NCBI RefSeq assembly: GCF_009602705.1
Contig: NZ_VSWH01000001.1
Location: forward strand, 4,203,001-4,267,000
Length of the DNA stretch: 64,000 bases
Reading direction: 5' to 3'
From: Chryseobacterium vaccae
GTDB lineage: Bacteria; Bacteroidota; Bacteroidia; Flavobacteriales; Weeksellaceae
How positions within the stretch are numbered: the first letter of the stretch is position 1; each line of letters starts with the position of its first letter. The position numbers were made by a program, and so were the translations under genes. Shown here piece after piece: positions 41,895 to 52,178 of this stretch. The notes under the pieces are model-generated. The model searched no databases. It was not told where the DNA came from and was given only the letters and a program-made list of their open reading frames with translations.

Positions 41895-43134
41895 TAATTC
41901 TATGATCGAGATAGCTAATCAAGTTTTTAAAAAGGGCAAAGTTCCTAATTTGAGATTCCCGGGATTTGTGGGGGAGTGGGAGGTGAAGAGGTTGGGGGAT
42001 TGCTGCTTTTCTCTAGATTATGGAATGAATGCAGCAGCAACAACTTTTGATGGAGAAAATAAATATATTAGAATAACTGATATTGATGATACTTCATTAA
42101 AATATAAATCTACAGATCCTGTATCTCCTGCTGGAGATCTAAATGAAAAATATTTAGTCAATAATAACGATATATTATTCGCAAGGACTGGAGCGAGTAC
42201 TGGAAAATCATATTTATATGACTCTTCTGATGGAAAGTTATATTTTGCAGGATTTTTAATTAGAGCAAGAATTAAAGATAGCCACAATTCTAAATTTATA
42301 TTCTTTCAAACACAGACACAAGAGTACAACAAATGGATCAAAATAATGTCAATGAGATCAGGGCAACCTGGAATCAACTCACAAGAATATGCTAGCTTCA
42401 ATTTTTTTATGTCTCCAATAAGGCACGAACAAGATAAAATTGTCAATTTTATAACCAAGCTAGATGAGAAAATTTTATTACAAAGCAAAATAATTAGGGA
42501 TTTAAAGTTGCTAAAGAATACTCTTATTAAAAAATTATTTTCATACCAATTGAAATTTAAAGATGACAATGGGAATATTTTTTTTGAATGGAGAGATATA
42601 ATGCTTGGAGACATTGGACAAATAATTACAGGGAAAACGCCATGCACTAAAAGCTTGGATTTGTGGGACGGAGATGTACAATTTATTACACCAACAGATA
42701 TGGATGAAAGTAAATATCAATACTCTAGTGAACGAACTATTAAAAGAACTGAAAACCTAAAAATACTACCACCGAAGAGTATAATGTTTACTTGTATCGC
42801 TTCTATTGGTAAAATGAGTTTATCATTGAAACCTTGTGTAACAAATCAACAAATAAACTCTATTATACCTAATTCGGATTTTAATAATGAATTTGTCTTC
42901 TATGCTGTTGCAAATATCTCAGAATTTATAAAGTCTATACAGAGTTCGTCTACAATGCCAATTATTAATAAAACTGAATTTTCAAGATTCAAAATTTCAG
43001 TTCCTTCTTTAAAAGAACAAACCAAAATTGCTGATTTTCTTACATCAATTGATAAAAAAATAAATATTGAAAAATCATTGCTACAGCAATATGAGATACA
43101 GAAAGTATATATGCTGCAAAACTTATTTATATGA
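41878..43134 (+). CDS. hsdS: Type I specificity subunit, expressed copy
   Basis: A 418-residue protein with two target recognition domains, each followed by a conserved helix (KLDEKILLQSKIIRDLKLLKNTLIKKLF and SIDKKINIEKSLLQQYEIQKVYMLQ). Codon and base use of the recognition domains is more A+T-rich than hsdR/hsdM, which suggests exchange. The N-terminal GKVPNLRF stretch contains 17 bp that recur inverted at 44322, and the 3' end is part of a palindrome shared with the opposite cassette. The start may be 41878 or the next ATG 41902. Confidence 0.93.
   Translation: MLLLNDNSMIEIANQVFKKGKVPNLRFPGFVGEWEVKRLGDCCFSLDYGMNAAATTFDGENKYIRITDIDDTSLKYKSTDPVSPAGDLNEKYLVNNNDILFARTGASTGKSYLYDSSDGKLYFAGFLIRARIKDSHNSKFIFFQTQTQEYNKWIKIMSMRSGQPGINSQEYASFNFFMSPIRHEQDKIVNFITKLDEKILLQSKIIRDLKLLKNTLIKKLFSYQLKFKDDNGNIFFEWRDIMLGDIGQIITGKTPCTKSLDLWDGDVQFITPTDMDESKYQYSSERTIKRTENLKILPPKSIMFTCIASIGKMSLSLKPCVTNQQINSIIPNSDFNNEFVFYAVANISEFIKSIQSSSTMPIINKTEFSRFKISVPSLKEQTKIADFLTSIDKKINIEKSLLQQYEIQKVYMLQNLFI
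41941..41957 (+). repeat. Inverted repeat half at hsdS 5' end
   Basis: GTTCCTAATTTGAGATT is present here on the plus strand and at 44322-44338 on the minus strand, a likely recombination site for inversion of the hsdS cassette. Confidence 0.8.
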
Positions 43135-43144
43135 ATAAGTTCTG
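43115..43144. repeat. Palindrome joining the 3' ends of the two hsdS genes
   Basis: GCAAAACTTATT...AATAAGTTCTGC: the last codons of both hsdS cassettes (LLQNLFI / MLQNLFI) are encoded by one near-palindrome, so the convergent genes overlap by 8 nt and share a symmetric end that may take part in inversion. Confidence 0.75.
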
Positions 43145-44329
43145 CAATAGATAATTCTTTTGAAATTGATATATCTTTAACAAATTTCTCTCTATTTGTT
43201 TCTTAGCATCAATCGAAGATAATAATTGCGCTATAGAATTTTGTTCCAGTGAGTTAGGGAATGCTACTTCAAAATTTTTTATAGTTTCTGCATTTAGATT
43301 TCCTTGTGTACCAGTTGTAATATATTTATTGATAAATTTTTGAAAATAAACCAGATAGTAATATAAATATTCTATATTGATATCATTATTTGGAATTAGA
43401 TTGAGTACAGCTTGGGAAGTTGCCAATTCTATTTTATTTATACTGACAAATCCAACAGATGCATACATTGAGTATATGATAGAATCTATTGGAACTATCC
43501 AACTTGCTGAATTATCTATACCTTTATTAGAAATATATTTTCCAGTTGAATACAAATATTTCCCCTGTTCTGTCATATCACTAATTGCAAGAAAAGGAAT
43601 ATTACCATCATAATACTCTTCTATTGTAGATTTTGGTGTACCTCCACTTTTAGCTTTTTTACATAGCTCTCCTAAACTTTGTGTCTCCCATTTATTCTCA
43701 AATTTTTTAAATCTAATTTTCTGAGAAAATAGTTTTTCACTTAGTCCTTTAATTAAAGTTTCCAACTCCTCAATTATTTTGCTTTGTGATAAAATTTTCT
43801 CATCAATCAATGAAAGAAAATCAGATATTTTTCTTTGTTCCTCAATTGATGGAAAAGATATCTCAGATTTCATTAATTGGTTCTTAGATAAATTGTATCT
43901 CGTGCTTCCTTGTGCCAATATTTTCACTATACTTCTGAAACCATCACTTCTAAATAAAAATTGACCAAAAGCAGGATTTAACATTTCAATTGAATACAGT
44001 CTGTATCCAAAACAAAAACTGTTTAAATATAATTCGTCAATTTCATCAAGTAGTACTGAAGACATACCTATTTCTTCGGGAGTTTCTGAAGATGTTGTAA
44101 ATAGGATATCACCATATTTTACGTGATTTTGATTTTCGCTTTCATTAATTCGAACATAGTCAAATCTTGAAGTATCAATTTTGGAATGATCAAAAACCTG
44201 TTTGTACTGAACGTAAGGTTTCCCAGTTCCAAAATCTTCTTTGGTTTTCCCTGATAATCCACTATAGGTCTCCCCAATTTCCCCTAGTTTCTTTCTCTCC
44301 CAATCTTGTGTAAATCCGAAAAATCTCAA
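43127..44329 (-). pseudogene. Silent inverted hsdS cassette
   Basis: A 400-codon open frame with two different target recognition domains and the conserved helices (SLIDEKILSQSKIIEELETL..., SSIDAKKQIERNLLKIYQFQK). It has no proper start: the first usable codon is TTG within the repeat, a TGA stands just upstream in frame, and no promoter precedes it. It is a storage cassette that can replace the recognition domains of hsdS by inversion at the 41941/44322 repeats, giving new methylation and cutting specificities. The frame itself is intact. Confidence 0.85.
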
Positions 44330-44338
44330 ATTAGGAAC
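44322..44338 (-). repeat. Inverted repeat half at silent hsdS 5' end
   Basis: Exact 17-bp inverse copy of 41941-41957. Confidence 0.8.
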
Positions 44339-44411
44339 CTTGACTCAAAAAAATCCTGAAGATTATTTATCCTTAATTACTTTCCTTTGGATTTTAAAAA
44401 CTTAAATCATT

Positions 44412-45338
44412 ATGAAGGAACAGAAACAACTTTCTGAAGTTATTAATCTGTGGAAGGCAGATAAAAAGCAGTATGTGAAAAAATCAAGTTTCTCAGCATA
44501 CATGCTGTTGATAGAGAATCATTTATTACCTGTTTTTGGAGATAGGGATGGAGTAGAAGAGGCTGATGTACAGGCCTTTGTTTTTCAGAAATTGGAAGCC
44601 GGGCTGAGCCAGAAAACAATTAAAGATATTCTGATTGTTTTAAAAATGATCCTCAAATTCGGCGCAAAAAACAAATGGCTGGAGTATATGCCTTTTGATA
44701 TTCAGTTTCCTACGGAAAGGGAAAAACATAATATTGAAGTACTGAGCCGGGCCGATCAGAAGAAAATTATGAACTACATTCAGGAGCATTTCACGTTCAG
44801 AAATTTAGGAGTTTATATCTGTCTGAGTGCCGGAATGAGAATCGGAGAAGTTTGTGCGCTAACCTGGCAGGATATTGATACCGATAATGGTGTGATCAGT
44901 GTCAACAGAACCATTCAGCGGATTTACATGATTGAAGACGGAAACAGAAGGACTGAGCTCATTCTTGATACCCCGAAAACCAAAAATTCTATCCGTGAAA
45001 TACCAATCAGCAAAGACCTTCTGAGAATTTTGAAGCCATTCAAAAAAATTGTTAATCCTTTATTCTTTGTTTTAACGAATGATGCGAAACCCACAGAACC
45101 CAGAACCTACCGAAGCTATTACAAAAACCTCATGAAAGAGCTGGGAATGCCGGAGCTTAAATTTCATGGTTTGAGACACAGCTTTGCAACACGATGTATT
45201 GAAAGCAATTGTGACTATAAAACGGTTAGTGTTCTCTTAGGGCATTCAAATATCAGCACAACACTTAATTTGTATGTGCATCCTAATATGGAACAGAAAA
45301 AGAAAGCCATTGAACAGATGTTTAAAGCTTTAAGATAA
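44412..45338 (+). CDS. Tyrosine recombinase, probable hsdS invertase
   Basis: A 308-residue site-specific recombinase. N-terminal SAM-like arm-binding domain (1-100) and catalytic domain with R143 (AGMRIGE), Lys near 189, H252/R255 (HGLRHSF), H278 (LGHSNI) and nucleophile Y288 (TLNLY). It lies directly beside the inverted hsdS cassette, the usual place of the enzyme that flips such cassettes. No phage genes accompany it, which makes an integrase of a prophage unlikely. Confidence 0.9.
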   Translation: MKEQKQLSEVINLWKADKKQYVKKSSFSAYMLLIENHLLPVFGDRDGVEEADVQAFVFQKLEAGLSQKTIKDILIVLKMILKFGAKNKWLEYMPFDIQFPTEREKHNIEVLSRADQKKIMNYIQEHFTFRNLGVYICLSAGMRIGEVCALTWQDIDTDNGVISVNRTIQRIYMIEDGNRRTELILDTPKTKNSIREIPISKDLLRILKPFKKIVNPLFFVLTNDAKPTEPRTYRSYYKNLMKELGMPELKFHGLRHSFATRCIESNCDYKTVSVLLGHSNISTTLNLYVHPNMEQKKKAIEQMFKALR

Positions 45339-45365
45339 AAGTTCACTTTGTATAAAAATTTTCAT

Positions 45366-45410
45366 ATAAATCCACATTCTTAATTACTGATGAAATGTGG
45401 ATTTATTTTA
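45366..45410 (+). terminator. Terminator after the recombinase
   Basis: Perfect 13-bp stem ATAAATCCACATT/AATGTGGATTTAT followed by T4. Confidence 0.85.
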
Positions 45411-45560
45411 ATTGAATAGTAAAAAAAATAGTTTTTCATGCTGAAATTCAGACTAAGTAGCCTCAAAAAATATAAAATTTTGTTAAAAAACTCACTTTAA
45501 AGGGATAATTTATTATTCGTCTTCCTATTTTTGTTATTTTAGTCCCCCAAGATTGGAATT

Positions 45561-48107
45561 ATGCTTATTGAAGAAGAATTTAAGAAGATTTATTTGAACT
45601 TTAAAATCAAAGAAATCATTCCTTTTCTTACAAAGCTTACCATAAAAGAAAAGAGAGAAATTGCAGCTGTTTTAAAGAAATCTTTAAACAAAAACTGGGG
45701 CCATAATCATATTTCTGTGCTCACTGCTTTGGCGTGCAGTAAAACAAAAGAAGAATATGATAAACTTTCTCCGGGATATTATGCCGTTCCGGTCAATCTT
45801 GTGGATGAACTTTTCGAATCTTACGTTCCGGACTGGATTGGGGAAAGTTATACTTTTCTAAAAAATATAGGCTACCTTAAAGCAATGGAATGGCAGCAGA
45901 AAGGCTATTGCGTTCTGAGTAACGAAATTCTGGCTGAACTGCTTTCAGAATCATTGGTTTCTGATCATACCGAAGGAGAACTCTTTTTAACATATCCGGA
46001 AACACTGGAAACGCATTTATGGTTTCTGTTCGAATATAACTCAGATATAACTTACAATTATCATCAAAGGAACTGGAAAGACATACTGAAACAACTTATC
46101 CTTGAAAACAAGATCAACCGTTTCAGAGTATTGAAATCCAGCCTTTATGCGGTAAACCAAAACTTTTCCAAAGAACATAATACCTGGTTCATAGAGCTGT
46201 TTTCCTATCTTAAACCTTCCACAGGTGAAATTCTGGATCTTCAGGATGAGCTGTTTCTTATTTTACAGTCATCCCAGCAGTCACTTTTTGTCCCTGTATT
46301 AAAAATGATAAGCCAGGCATGTACAGAACAAGGTTTTAAAACGTGGGATTTCCTGAAGTCAGCAGAAGTATTGGCTGGTCTTCCGGGGAAAAATATTTTA
46401 AATACACTGCTTCAGATAGCAGAAAAAATAGCTAAGAATAATGCAGAATTCCGTGAGGAGATCTGTCTGTTAGTAATGCCTGTATTTCTGAATAAAGATG
46501 CTGCCATACAAACTAAAACAGCTAAAATAATTACAAAGTGTGGAGATTCCTCATCCGATAAAATTCGGGAAGCAGTGAATTCTTATTCCGAATCATTTCT
46601 TACAGATACCCTTATTTTATTGGAACAATTTCTGTCTGAAAAGAAAAATATTGATACAGGCGGTAATGACAACCATGAAATAAGAGTATGGCATGTGTCA
46701 GAACCTATTGCACCTATTAAAACGATAAATGACTTTATCTTTTTTGCTCCACAGGCTTTTATCAAGAATGAACCCTGGTACTTTGATCTGTTTCTGGACG
46801 CATTGATGAGATTCGATGCAGAAATTAATGAAGAACATTGGTCTCAGCTGGAGCCTGCTTTCAAAGCTGCTTTGAAAAGGAAAAACGGAGAAGGCATGCA
46901 TCATTTGCTGGCTGCATTTTTTATCAGTTATGCCCTGATGAAACAGGAAAAAGCATCTCCGGTATTGTATGAAGTAAAGAAAGAATTCCCTGCTTTAGAA
47001 AATTGGGCAGGAAAACGAACACCATTGATTTTTAAAGCGTACCATCGTTTTCTTCTGGATATTTTTGAATTATTAAAACAAGGAAAGAAACTTCCTCTGC
47101 TTTCCGTGCCTGATCAAACACCATGCTGGATTAATATCCGGGTGCTGACTGATAAACTGAAAATCTACCAGGAACAGAAAGAAAAGCCAATGCCTTTTGA
47201 CCTGCAGAAAGCAGTACTTAAAACCAAAAAAGAAAACCTTGATGAGGCTCTGCGCTATGCACAAAAACATCTGGATAAAAACTATCTTCAACTCCTGAAT
47301 CCGGTTTTTAACCCTGATTATTATAAAAGTACATACGAAAATACCTATCTGGAGGGCCGTTTTACCTGGAAAACCGGAACCAGAAAACTTTATCAATGGA
47401 ACCAGACAGAAGAAGTTCCGGAGCTGATCTTCAATATTGAAAATCAGAAAGAGATTCCGGAAAATGCTCCATTACTGGACTATCTGTTCAATTCCTATCA
47501 TGGAATATATTATGATGATCTTATTCCTGTTTTGTATACGGCTCCATACTTTTCGGGATCTGTTTTTGCAAAAAAATATAACGAAACACTTTCCAATGCA
47601 GTATATCATTATGACCTCAGAGGAAATACCGAATTACTGGACGCCTGGATGAAGCTGGAACTGCCTTTTCAGCCGGTTCATTATTTATTCCTTTCAGCAG
47701 CACTTCTTAATAAAGATAAAACCCTTTGTGGTACGGCTTTTGAAGCACTTATTTACAAGATAGTTTCTGATGATTTTGATGCATCTGCTACGGGAATGCT
47801 GATTGGGGAAATGATCAGATCCGGACTGGCTCCCGTAAAAAGACTGACTGATGGACTTAATGGCTTTATCAATCTGAGTACCAGTCATAATCATGCTTTT
47901 GAAAAACTATTGACAGCCATTCTTAGAGAAATAAATCACCCGGTTTTTAATCTTAAAAAGCTGCTTGAATTCTACTATGAACTCCTGCAGCTCAACCAGT
48001 CAGAAACTGAGACAGCTGTGAATAAAAGACTTGAAGAGTGGAAAAACGAAAATAACCTGAAAAAAATTATTATCAAATTAAAAACAAATGAAAGAAAGAC
48101 TTTATGA
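45561..48107 (+). CDS. DUF6493-like large repeat protein, copy 1
   Basis: An 848-residue, almost wholly helical protein with the look of an alpha-solenoid (HEAT/ARM-like pairs such as NTLLQIAEKIAKNNAEFREEICLLVMPVFLNKDAAIQTKTAKIITKCG). It ends in a conserved helix LLEFYYELLQLNQSETETAVNKRLEEWKN that is repeated in the next protein. I associate it with DUF6493 proteins, which occur next to SWIM zinc-finger and MoxR/vWA genes. Overlaps the next gene by 20 nt. No enzyme motif. Confidence 0.7.
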   Translation: MLIEEEFKKIYLNFKIKEIIPFLTKLTIKEKREIAAVLKKSLNKNWGHNHISVLTALACSKTKEEYDKLSPGYYAVPVNLVDELFESYVPDWIGESYTFLKNIGYLKAMEWQQKGYCVLSNEILAELLSESLVSDHTEGELFLTYPETLETHLWFLFEYNSDITYNYHQRNWKDILKQLILENKINRFRVLKSSLYAVNQNFSKEHNTWFIELFSYLKPSTGEILDLQDELFLILQSSQQSLFVPVLKMISQACTEQGFKTWDFLKSAEVLAGLPGKNILNTLLQIAEKIAKNNAEFREEICLLVMPVFLNKDAAIQTKTAKIITKCGDSSSDKIREAVNSYSESFLTDTLILLEQFLSEKKNIDTGGNDNHEIRVWHVSEPIAPIKTINDFIFFAPQAFIKNEPWYFDLFLDALMRFDAEINEEHWSQLEPAFKAALKRKNGEGMHHLLAAFFISYALMKQEKASPVLYEVKKEFPALENWAGKRTPLIFKAYHRFLLDIFELLKQGKKLPLLSVPDQTPCWINIRVLTDKLKIYQEQKEKPMPFDLQKAVLKTKKENLDEALRYAQKHLDKNYLQLLNPVFNPDYYKSTYENTYLEGRFTWKTGTRKLYQWNQTEEVPELIFNIENQKEIPENAPLLDYLFNSYHGIYYDDLIPVLYTAPYFSGSVFAKKYNETLSNAVYHYDLRGNTELLDAWMKLELPFQPVHYLFLSAALLNKDKTLCGTAFEALIYKIVSDDFDASATGMLIGEMIRSGLAPVKRLTDGLNGFINLSTSHNHAFEKLLTAILREINHPVFNLKKLLEFYYELLQLNQSETETAVNKRLEEWKNENNLKKIIIKLKTNERKTL

Positions 48108-50784
48108 GATTCTTAACGAGGAAAAAAAACATGAGATTATTCCTTTTTTGAAACAGCTTACCGCTGAAGAAAGAAAAACACTGGTTCCTACCATAAAAAA
48201 ACTGGACCGTGAGATCAACAAGATCGTAATGACGAAAAACTCCTATCACACCTCCGGTTCTGTAGATCAGCATTCCATTATAGATATAGCATCATTTGTC
48301 TGTATGGATCAGAAGCATTACGGTAAAAATTACTGGAGTTTTTTTAGTGATAAAGAACAGACGGATAAAATATTAGAATGGGGCTGCCCAAGTTGGTTCT
48401 CCGATTTTATCAACGATTCTGTAGAAGCTGAATTTACGGCATTTAACTATCAGGATATTTTAGGTTGGGCAGAAAAAGGCTATGTAAAGCCCAGCCCTGA
48501 ATTGCTGGGATATCATCTGAGCAATCAGCCTTCCGACCTTGAAAAGTATCCGGAAACACTGGAAACCCATTTTTGGTATCTGTGCGAATTCCCTTCCAAA
48601 TCACTTCCTTTTTATAAAGAATGGCTTCCTTTAGTACAAAAACTGGTCGCCAAAAATAAAATTGACAGAAAAAGATTTCTAAAAGAATGCCTTCTGGCAG
48701 CCAACAGAAATTTCAATAAAAATGTCACAGGCTGGTTCATAGAGGCATTCAATACCCTGAAACCTACCTATGAAGAACTGCTTATGCTTCAGGATGAACT
48801 GCTGGCGGGCTTGGCTTCCCTGCAGTCAAAAGCAGTCAATACTATCCTTGTTCACCTGAAAAAAATAGTGACTGATCCGGAATTTAAAACCACCGAATTT
48901 TCACATTTTCTTCCGAATTTGCTAAGTTCGGAAATCAAAACCGTGGTTACTTCCAGTCTTTCCGTAACAGAAAAGATTCTTCAGAAGAAAAAATCTGATA
49001 CAGAAGATCTTGGAATGGCACTAAGTGCGGCATTTGTGAGCAAAGATGAAAGCATACAATCCAAAGCAGCTAAAATTATCCATAAATATATTCCTGTTTC
49101 TGAAGGAATAAAAGAAGCTTTATCCCATTATTCAGACAATATTCTGGCGAATGTTAAACCTATATTGGCAGAATTTATAGAAGATAAATATCAGGAATTG
49201 GATGAGGTAACAGTTGAAACTTTAGAGCTAATTAGTGAAGACGTAAAACTTCAGGCGCCCGGAAGCTTTGAGGATCTCATGTTTTTCCTTCCGCAGGCTA
49301 TTGAAAATCCCGGAACGTATTACTATGATCTGGCTATAGCAGCAATGGTCCGCTTTGCAGGAGAAGCAGATACAGAATCGGTAAAGCTGTTTGAACCTGT
49401 TTTTCAAAAAGCCTGTAAAACGATTGCAAAATGGGAAGTTCCTTATTTCAATGTGATATTATGTAACCTGATCATTAATTATGGTCTTACCTTATTGGAA
49501 AAATACCCTGTACAGCTTAAAAATCTGGAAAAAATATATACCAGAACACGTGAAGATGAAGCAACAAGAGAAGCCTATTCAAGTTATCAGAAAAAGCTAG
49601 TACCTCTTGAAGATCTTTTTGTAGGAGGACTGGCCATGAAACCGTTCAGAGAGATTGCTGTTCACGCTTTCCGTAAGATCCAATCGGGAGATCAGACCCC
49701 ATTGCTTTCTACCACAACTCATGCTCCATGTTGGATATCTCCTGTGACACTGGTTGAGAGGTTTGAAATATATCAGAAAAAAGGGATAAATCCTGATTCT
49801 ATGGATGTGCAGCTGGCATTACAGCGTTGCTCACTGGAAAGAACCACTGAAGCATTACAGCTGGCAGGCAGACTACAAGGTGAGTATAAAGATTTGCTGC
49901 TTTTCTTTTTAAATAAAAATAATGCAGCCCCTCAGGGAACATTTGAACATCCTTCATGGTGGATGACAGCAGGAATTACGCGTTCTCCACAAACTGTTTT
50001 TAAAGAATTTAAAGACTTTGGATATGATAGCATTCCTAAGGAACTTCTTTCCGGTAGATATAGCTGGAAGACTGTTGACAGTGGAAAAAACTCATATTAT
50101 CCGGTAGAACTCGATATAAAAATTCCGAAATATCATTTTGAAAAAAGAGAACATCAGCTGTTTCTGGAGTATTTTATAGCAGAACAGACATCATTTTCTG
50201 AAGTTCCGGTCTTTATGTGGAGTTTTCCTAATACTCCTGGAAATGTACTGGCAAAAATAATTAAAACCTGCCTGTATTATTCAGGGGTAGCAGAAGTGTA
50301 TGAAAGAGGGTTGGTTCTGAACACTACACAGGCGCTTCATGAACTGAAAAAACCTTTGGATGAAATGAGCATGCTGTTTCTGGGAACGATCTTTCTTAAC
50401 GGAGACAAAGTAATCCGTGGTACTGCTGCGGAAATCTGGCTGGAACATGTCTCTTATAAAGTAATGAATAATAAACGTCTTGGAGAAGTAATCGGTCTCC
50501 ATGAAAAATTAGAATGGGCTCCTGTAAAAAGATTTACAGATCTGGTACAGCATCAGATGCTGAACGTCAGCAGAGATCATAATCTGGCTCTTGAAGAACT
50601 CATGGTTCATATCCTGCTGCAGATGGATACTCCGGTTACCAATCTTAAAAGGATATTAGATGTATATTACGAAGTTCTGTCTTTAAACCAGTCAGAAGTC
50701 AATGAAAACTTAAAAAACAAACTTGATAGCTGGAAAGAAAACTCCAGTCTGAAAAAAATCTGCAATCTTCTTCTAAAAAAATAA
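48088..50784 (+). CDS. DUF6493-like large repeat protein, copy 2
   Basis: An 898-residue paralogue of the preceding protein. Shared landmarks: EIIPFLxxLTxxERK near the N-terminus, YPETLETHxWxLxE, a central IQSKAAKIIxKY repeat, and the C-terminal ILDVYYEVLSLNQSEVNENLKNKLDSWKE. The two probably arose by tandem duplication and may form a complex. It overlaps the first gene by 20 nt and is 3 nt before the SWIM gene, so all three are one translationally coupled unit. Confidence 0.7.
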   Translation: MKERLYEILNEEKKHEIIPFLKQLTAEERKTLVPTIKKLDREINKIVMTKNSYHTSGSVDQHSIIDIASFVCMDQKHYGKNYWSFFSDKEQTDKILEWGCPSWFSDFINDSVEAEFTAFNYQDILGWAEKGYVKPSPELLGYHLSNQPSDLEKYPETLETHFWYLCEFPSKSLPFYKEWLPLVQKLVAKNKIDRKRFLKECLLAANRNFNKNVTGWFIEAFNTLKPTYEELLMLQDELLAGLASLQSKAVNTILVHLKKIVTDPEFKTTEFSHFLPNLLSSEIKTVVTSSLSVTEKILQKKKSDTEDLGMALSAAFVSKDESIQSKAAKIIHKYIPVSEGIKEALSHYSDNILANVKPILAEFIEDKYQELDEVTVETLELISEDVKLQAPGSFEDLMFFLPQAIENPGTYYYDLAIAAMVRFAGEADTESVKLFEPVFQKACKTIAKWEVPYFNVILCNLIINYGLTLLEKYPVQLKNLEKIYTRTREDEATREAYSSYQKKLVPLEDLFVGGLAMKPFREIAVHAFRKIQSGDQTPLLSTTTHAPCWISPVTLVERFEIYQKKGINPDSMDVQLALQRCSLERTTEALQLAGRLQGEYKDLLLFFLNKNNAAPQGTFEHPSWWMTAGITRSPQTVFKEFKDFGYDSIPKELLSGRYSWKTVDSGKNSYYPVELDIKIPKYHFEKREHQLFLEYFIAEQTSFSEVPVFMWSFPNTPGNVLAKIIKTCLYYSGVAEVYERGLVLNTTQALHELKKPLDEMSMLFLGTIFLNGDKVIRGTAAEIWLEHVSYKVMNNKRLGEVIGLHEKLEWAPVKRFTDLVQHQMLNVSRDHNLALEELMVHILLQMDTPVTNLKRILDVYYEVLSLNQSEVNENLKNKLDSWKENSSLKKICNLLLKK

Positions 50785-50787
50785 ACT

Positions 50788-52134
50788 ATGGAAGATATGC
50801 TTATTTACAACTACCGGAGACCTTCGTCACTGGTAAAAAAAGATATTTCTGAAGAACTCTTTCTGGCAAGATACAGTGAGATTCAGAAAAAAACAGATGC
50901 GCCCTGCTTTTTCTGGGGAAATGTCAGTCAGCCGTTTATTCTGGCAAGATGTCTGATTGCGCTTTCCAATATTGTGAAATCCAGTTTTAATCTGTCACCG
51001 TTTCAGATGGCAATGCTTAAAGATCCTATCGTTACTGCCGGGAATGGACGTCTTCGCTTCGAAGGATTTTCCCATTGCGCAGGAGTCTATGCAAGAGTTG
51101 ATGTACTGCCGGACGGTCTGGATGGAGAATTTCTGGAAAATGGAACCACCAATGTAGATTTTAATCAGCCAATGATTACTGCTTTAGGCAGCATCCGTCC
51201 CAATGAAAAAATTATGCTTTCTGTTGGGGAAAAAGAAATGGGGCTTTACAGAGAAGAGGAGAAGGTAGTGGAGAGAAAAGTACCGCTGCCTGTAAAATGG
51301 ATTAAAGGTTTAAGTACCGTTCAGATCTACCTTTCAGAGTCAGAAAAGGTGTATACATTTAACAAGATCCAGACCCAGCAATTGTTCAGAGGAATACCTA
51401 AAGGAACTGTAAAAGCGGATTATTATCTGATCGTCAGAGGAAATAAACCCATGTTTTCCCCGGTAAGATCTATAGATGCAGTGTGTATTGGCGGACTTCA
51501 CAGGCTTCGTCTGCTGGAACCTCTTTTGCCTTATATCGATCAGATGCAGGTTTTTCCGCATGCTGAGATGCATTCTACAACATGGCAGCTGTATATTGGG
51601 AATATCCGGTTCAGTTTTTCATTGTCAAGAGAATGCTGGAGGGGATTTTCAGGAGAAGGAGCTGTATTGGACAGCCTGATCAATGAAGTATCTGATGAGT
51701 GGATTGATGCTTTGGATAAATATGCCTATGCCAATCAATCCTTCAACCCTTCAGTGTTTGCTTTAAGTGAAAATATCAGCCCTGAAAAAACAGAAAATCT
51801 TACAGGAAGATTAGCAGCAATGGGACTGTTGGGGTATGATCTTGATGATAACGGATTCTTCTACCGCAGGCTGCCTTTCAAACTCAGCCGTATCATGAGT
51901 TTGAATCCCAGAATGAAAAATGCTCAGAAACTCATTGACGAAGGTAAAGTGGAAATTCTGAATACTAATGCAGGAAGAACCGAAGCCCGTGTACAGGGGA
52001 GTGGCGTACATCACACCGTCATTCTTGAAGACGAAAAAGAAAGATGTACCTGCGAATGGTTCAGTAAATATCAGGGAGAAAGAGGTCCGTGCAAACATGT
52101 ACTGGCCGTAAAGAAAATAATACAGGTCTCTTAA
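50788..52134 (+). CDS. SWIM zinc-finger protein
   Basis: A 448-residue protein. The C-terminus carries the SWIM finger CTCEWFSKYQGERGPCKHVLAVKK (CxC...CxH), a small zinc module that binds nucleic acid or protein. The large N-terminal part is alpha/beta with no recognised enzyme motif. In many bacteria SWIM proteins of this size precede or follow solenoid proteins and MoxR/vWA pairs. It closes the operon and is followed by a terminator. Nucleic-acid recognition, perhaps of structured RNA, is an inference. Confidence 0.82.
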   Translation: MEDMLIYNYRRPSSLVKKDISEELFLARYSEIQKKTDAPCFFWGNVSQPFILARCLIALSNIVKSSFNLSPFQMAMLKDPIVTAGNGRLRFEGFSHCAGVYARVDVLPDGLDGEFLENGTTNVDFNQPMITALGSIRPNEKIMLSVGEKEMGLYREEEKVVERKVPLPVKWIKGLSTVQIYLSESEKVYTFNKIQTQQLFRGIPKGTVKADYYLIVRGNKPMFSPVRSIDAVCIGGLHRLRLLEPLLPYIDQMQVFPHAEMHSTTWQLYIGNIRFSFSLSRECWRGFSGEGAVLDSLINEVSDEWIDALDKYAYANQSFNPSVFALSENISPEKTENLTGRLAAMGLLGYDLDDNGFFYRRLPFKLSRIMSLNPRMKNAQKLIDEGKVEILNTNAGRTEARVQGSGVHHTVILEDEKERCTCEWFSKYQGERGPCKHVLAVKKIIQVS

Positions 52135-52140
52135 AAAAAC

Positions 52141-52172
52141 AAAGGGCAGATTGAATTACAGTCTGCCTTTTT
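52141..52172. terminator. Terminator between convergent SWIM and VOC genes
   Basis: AAAGGGCAGA/TCTGCCTTT stem with T5 on the plus strand and A-rich (T on the minus strand) flank on the other side. Confidence 0.8.
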
Positions 52173-52178
52173 ATTGAG

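Noticed and set aside
43127..44329. Expressed second hsdS gene
   Set aside because: A stop codon lies just upstream of the inverted repeat and no start or promoter is present, so it is treated as a silent cassette.
44412..45338. Prophage or integrative element integrase
   Set aside because: No phage or conjugation genes or attachment-site duplication nearby; the adjacent inverted hsdS cassette explains the recombinase better.
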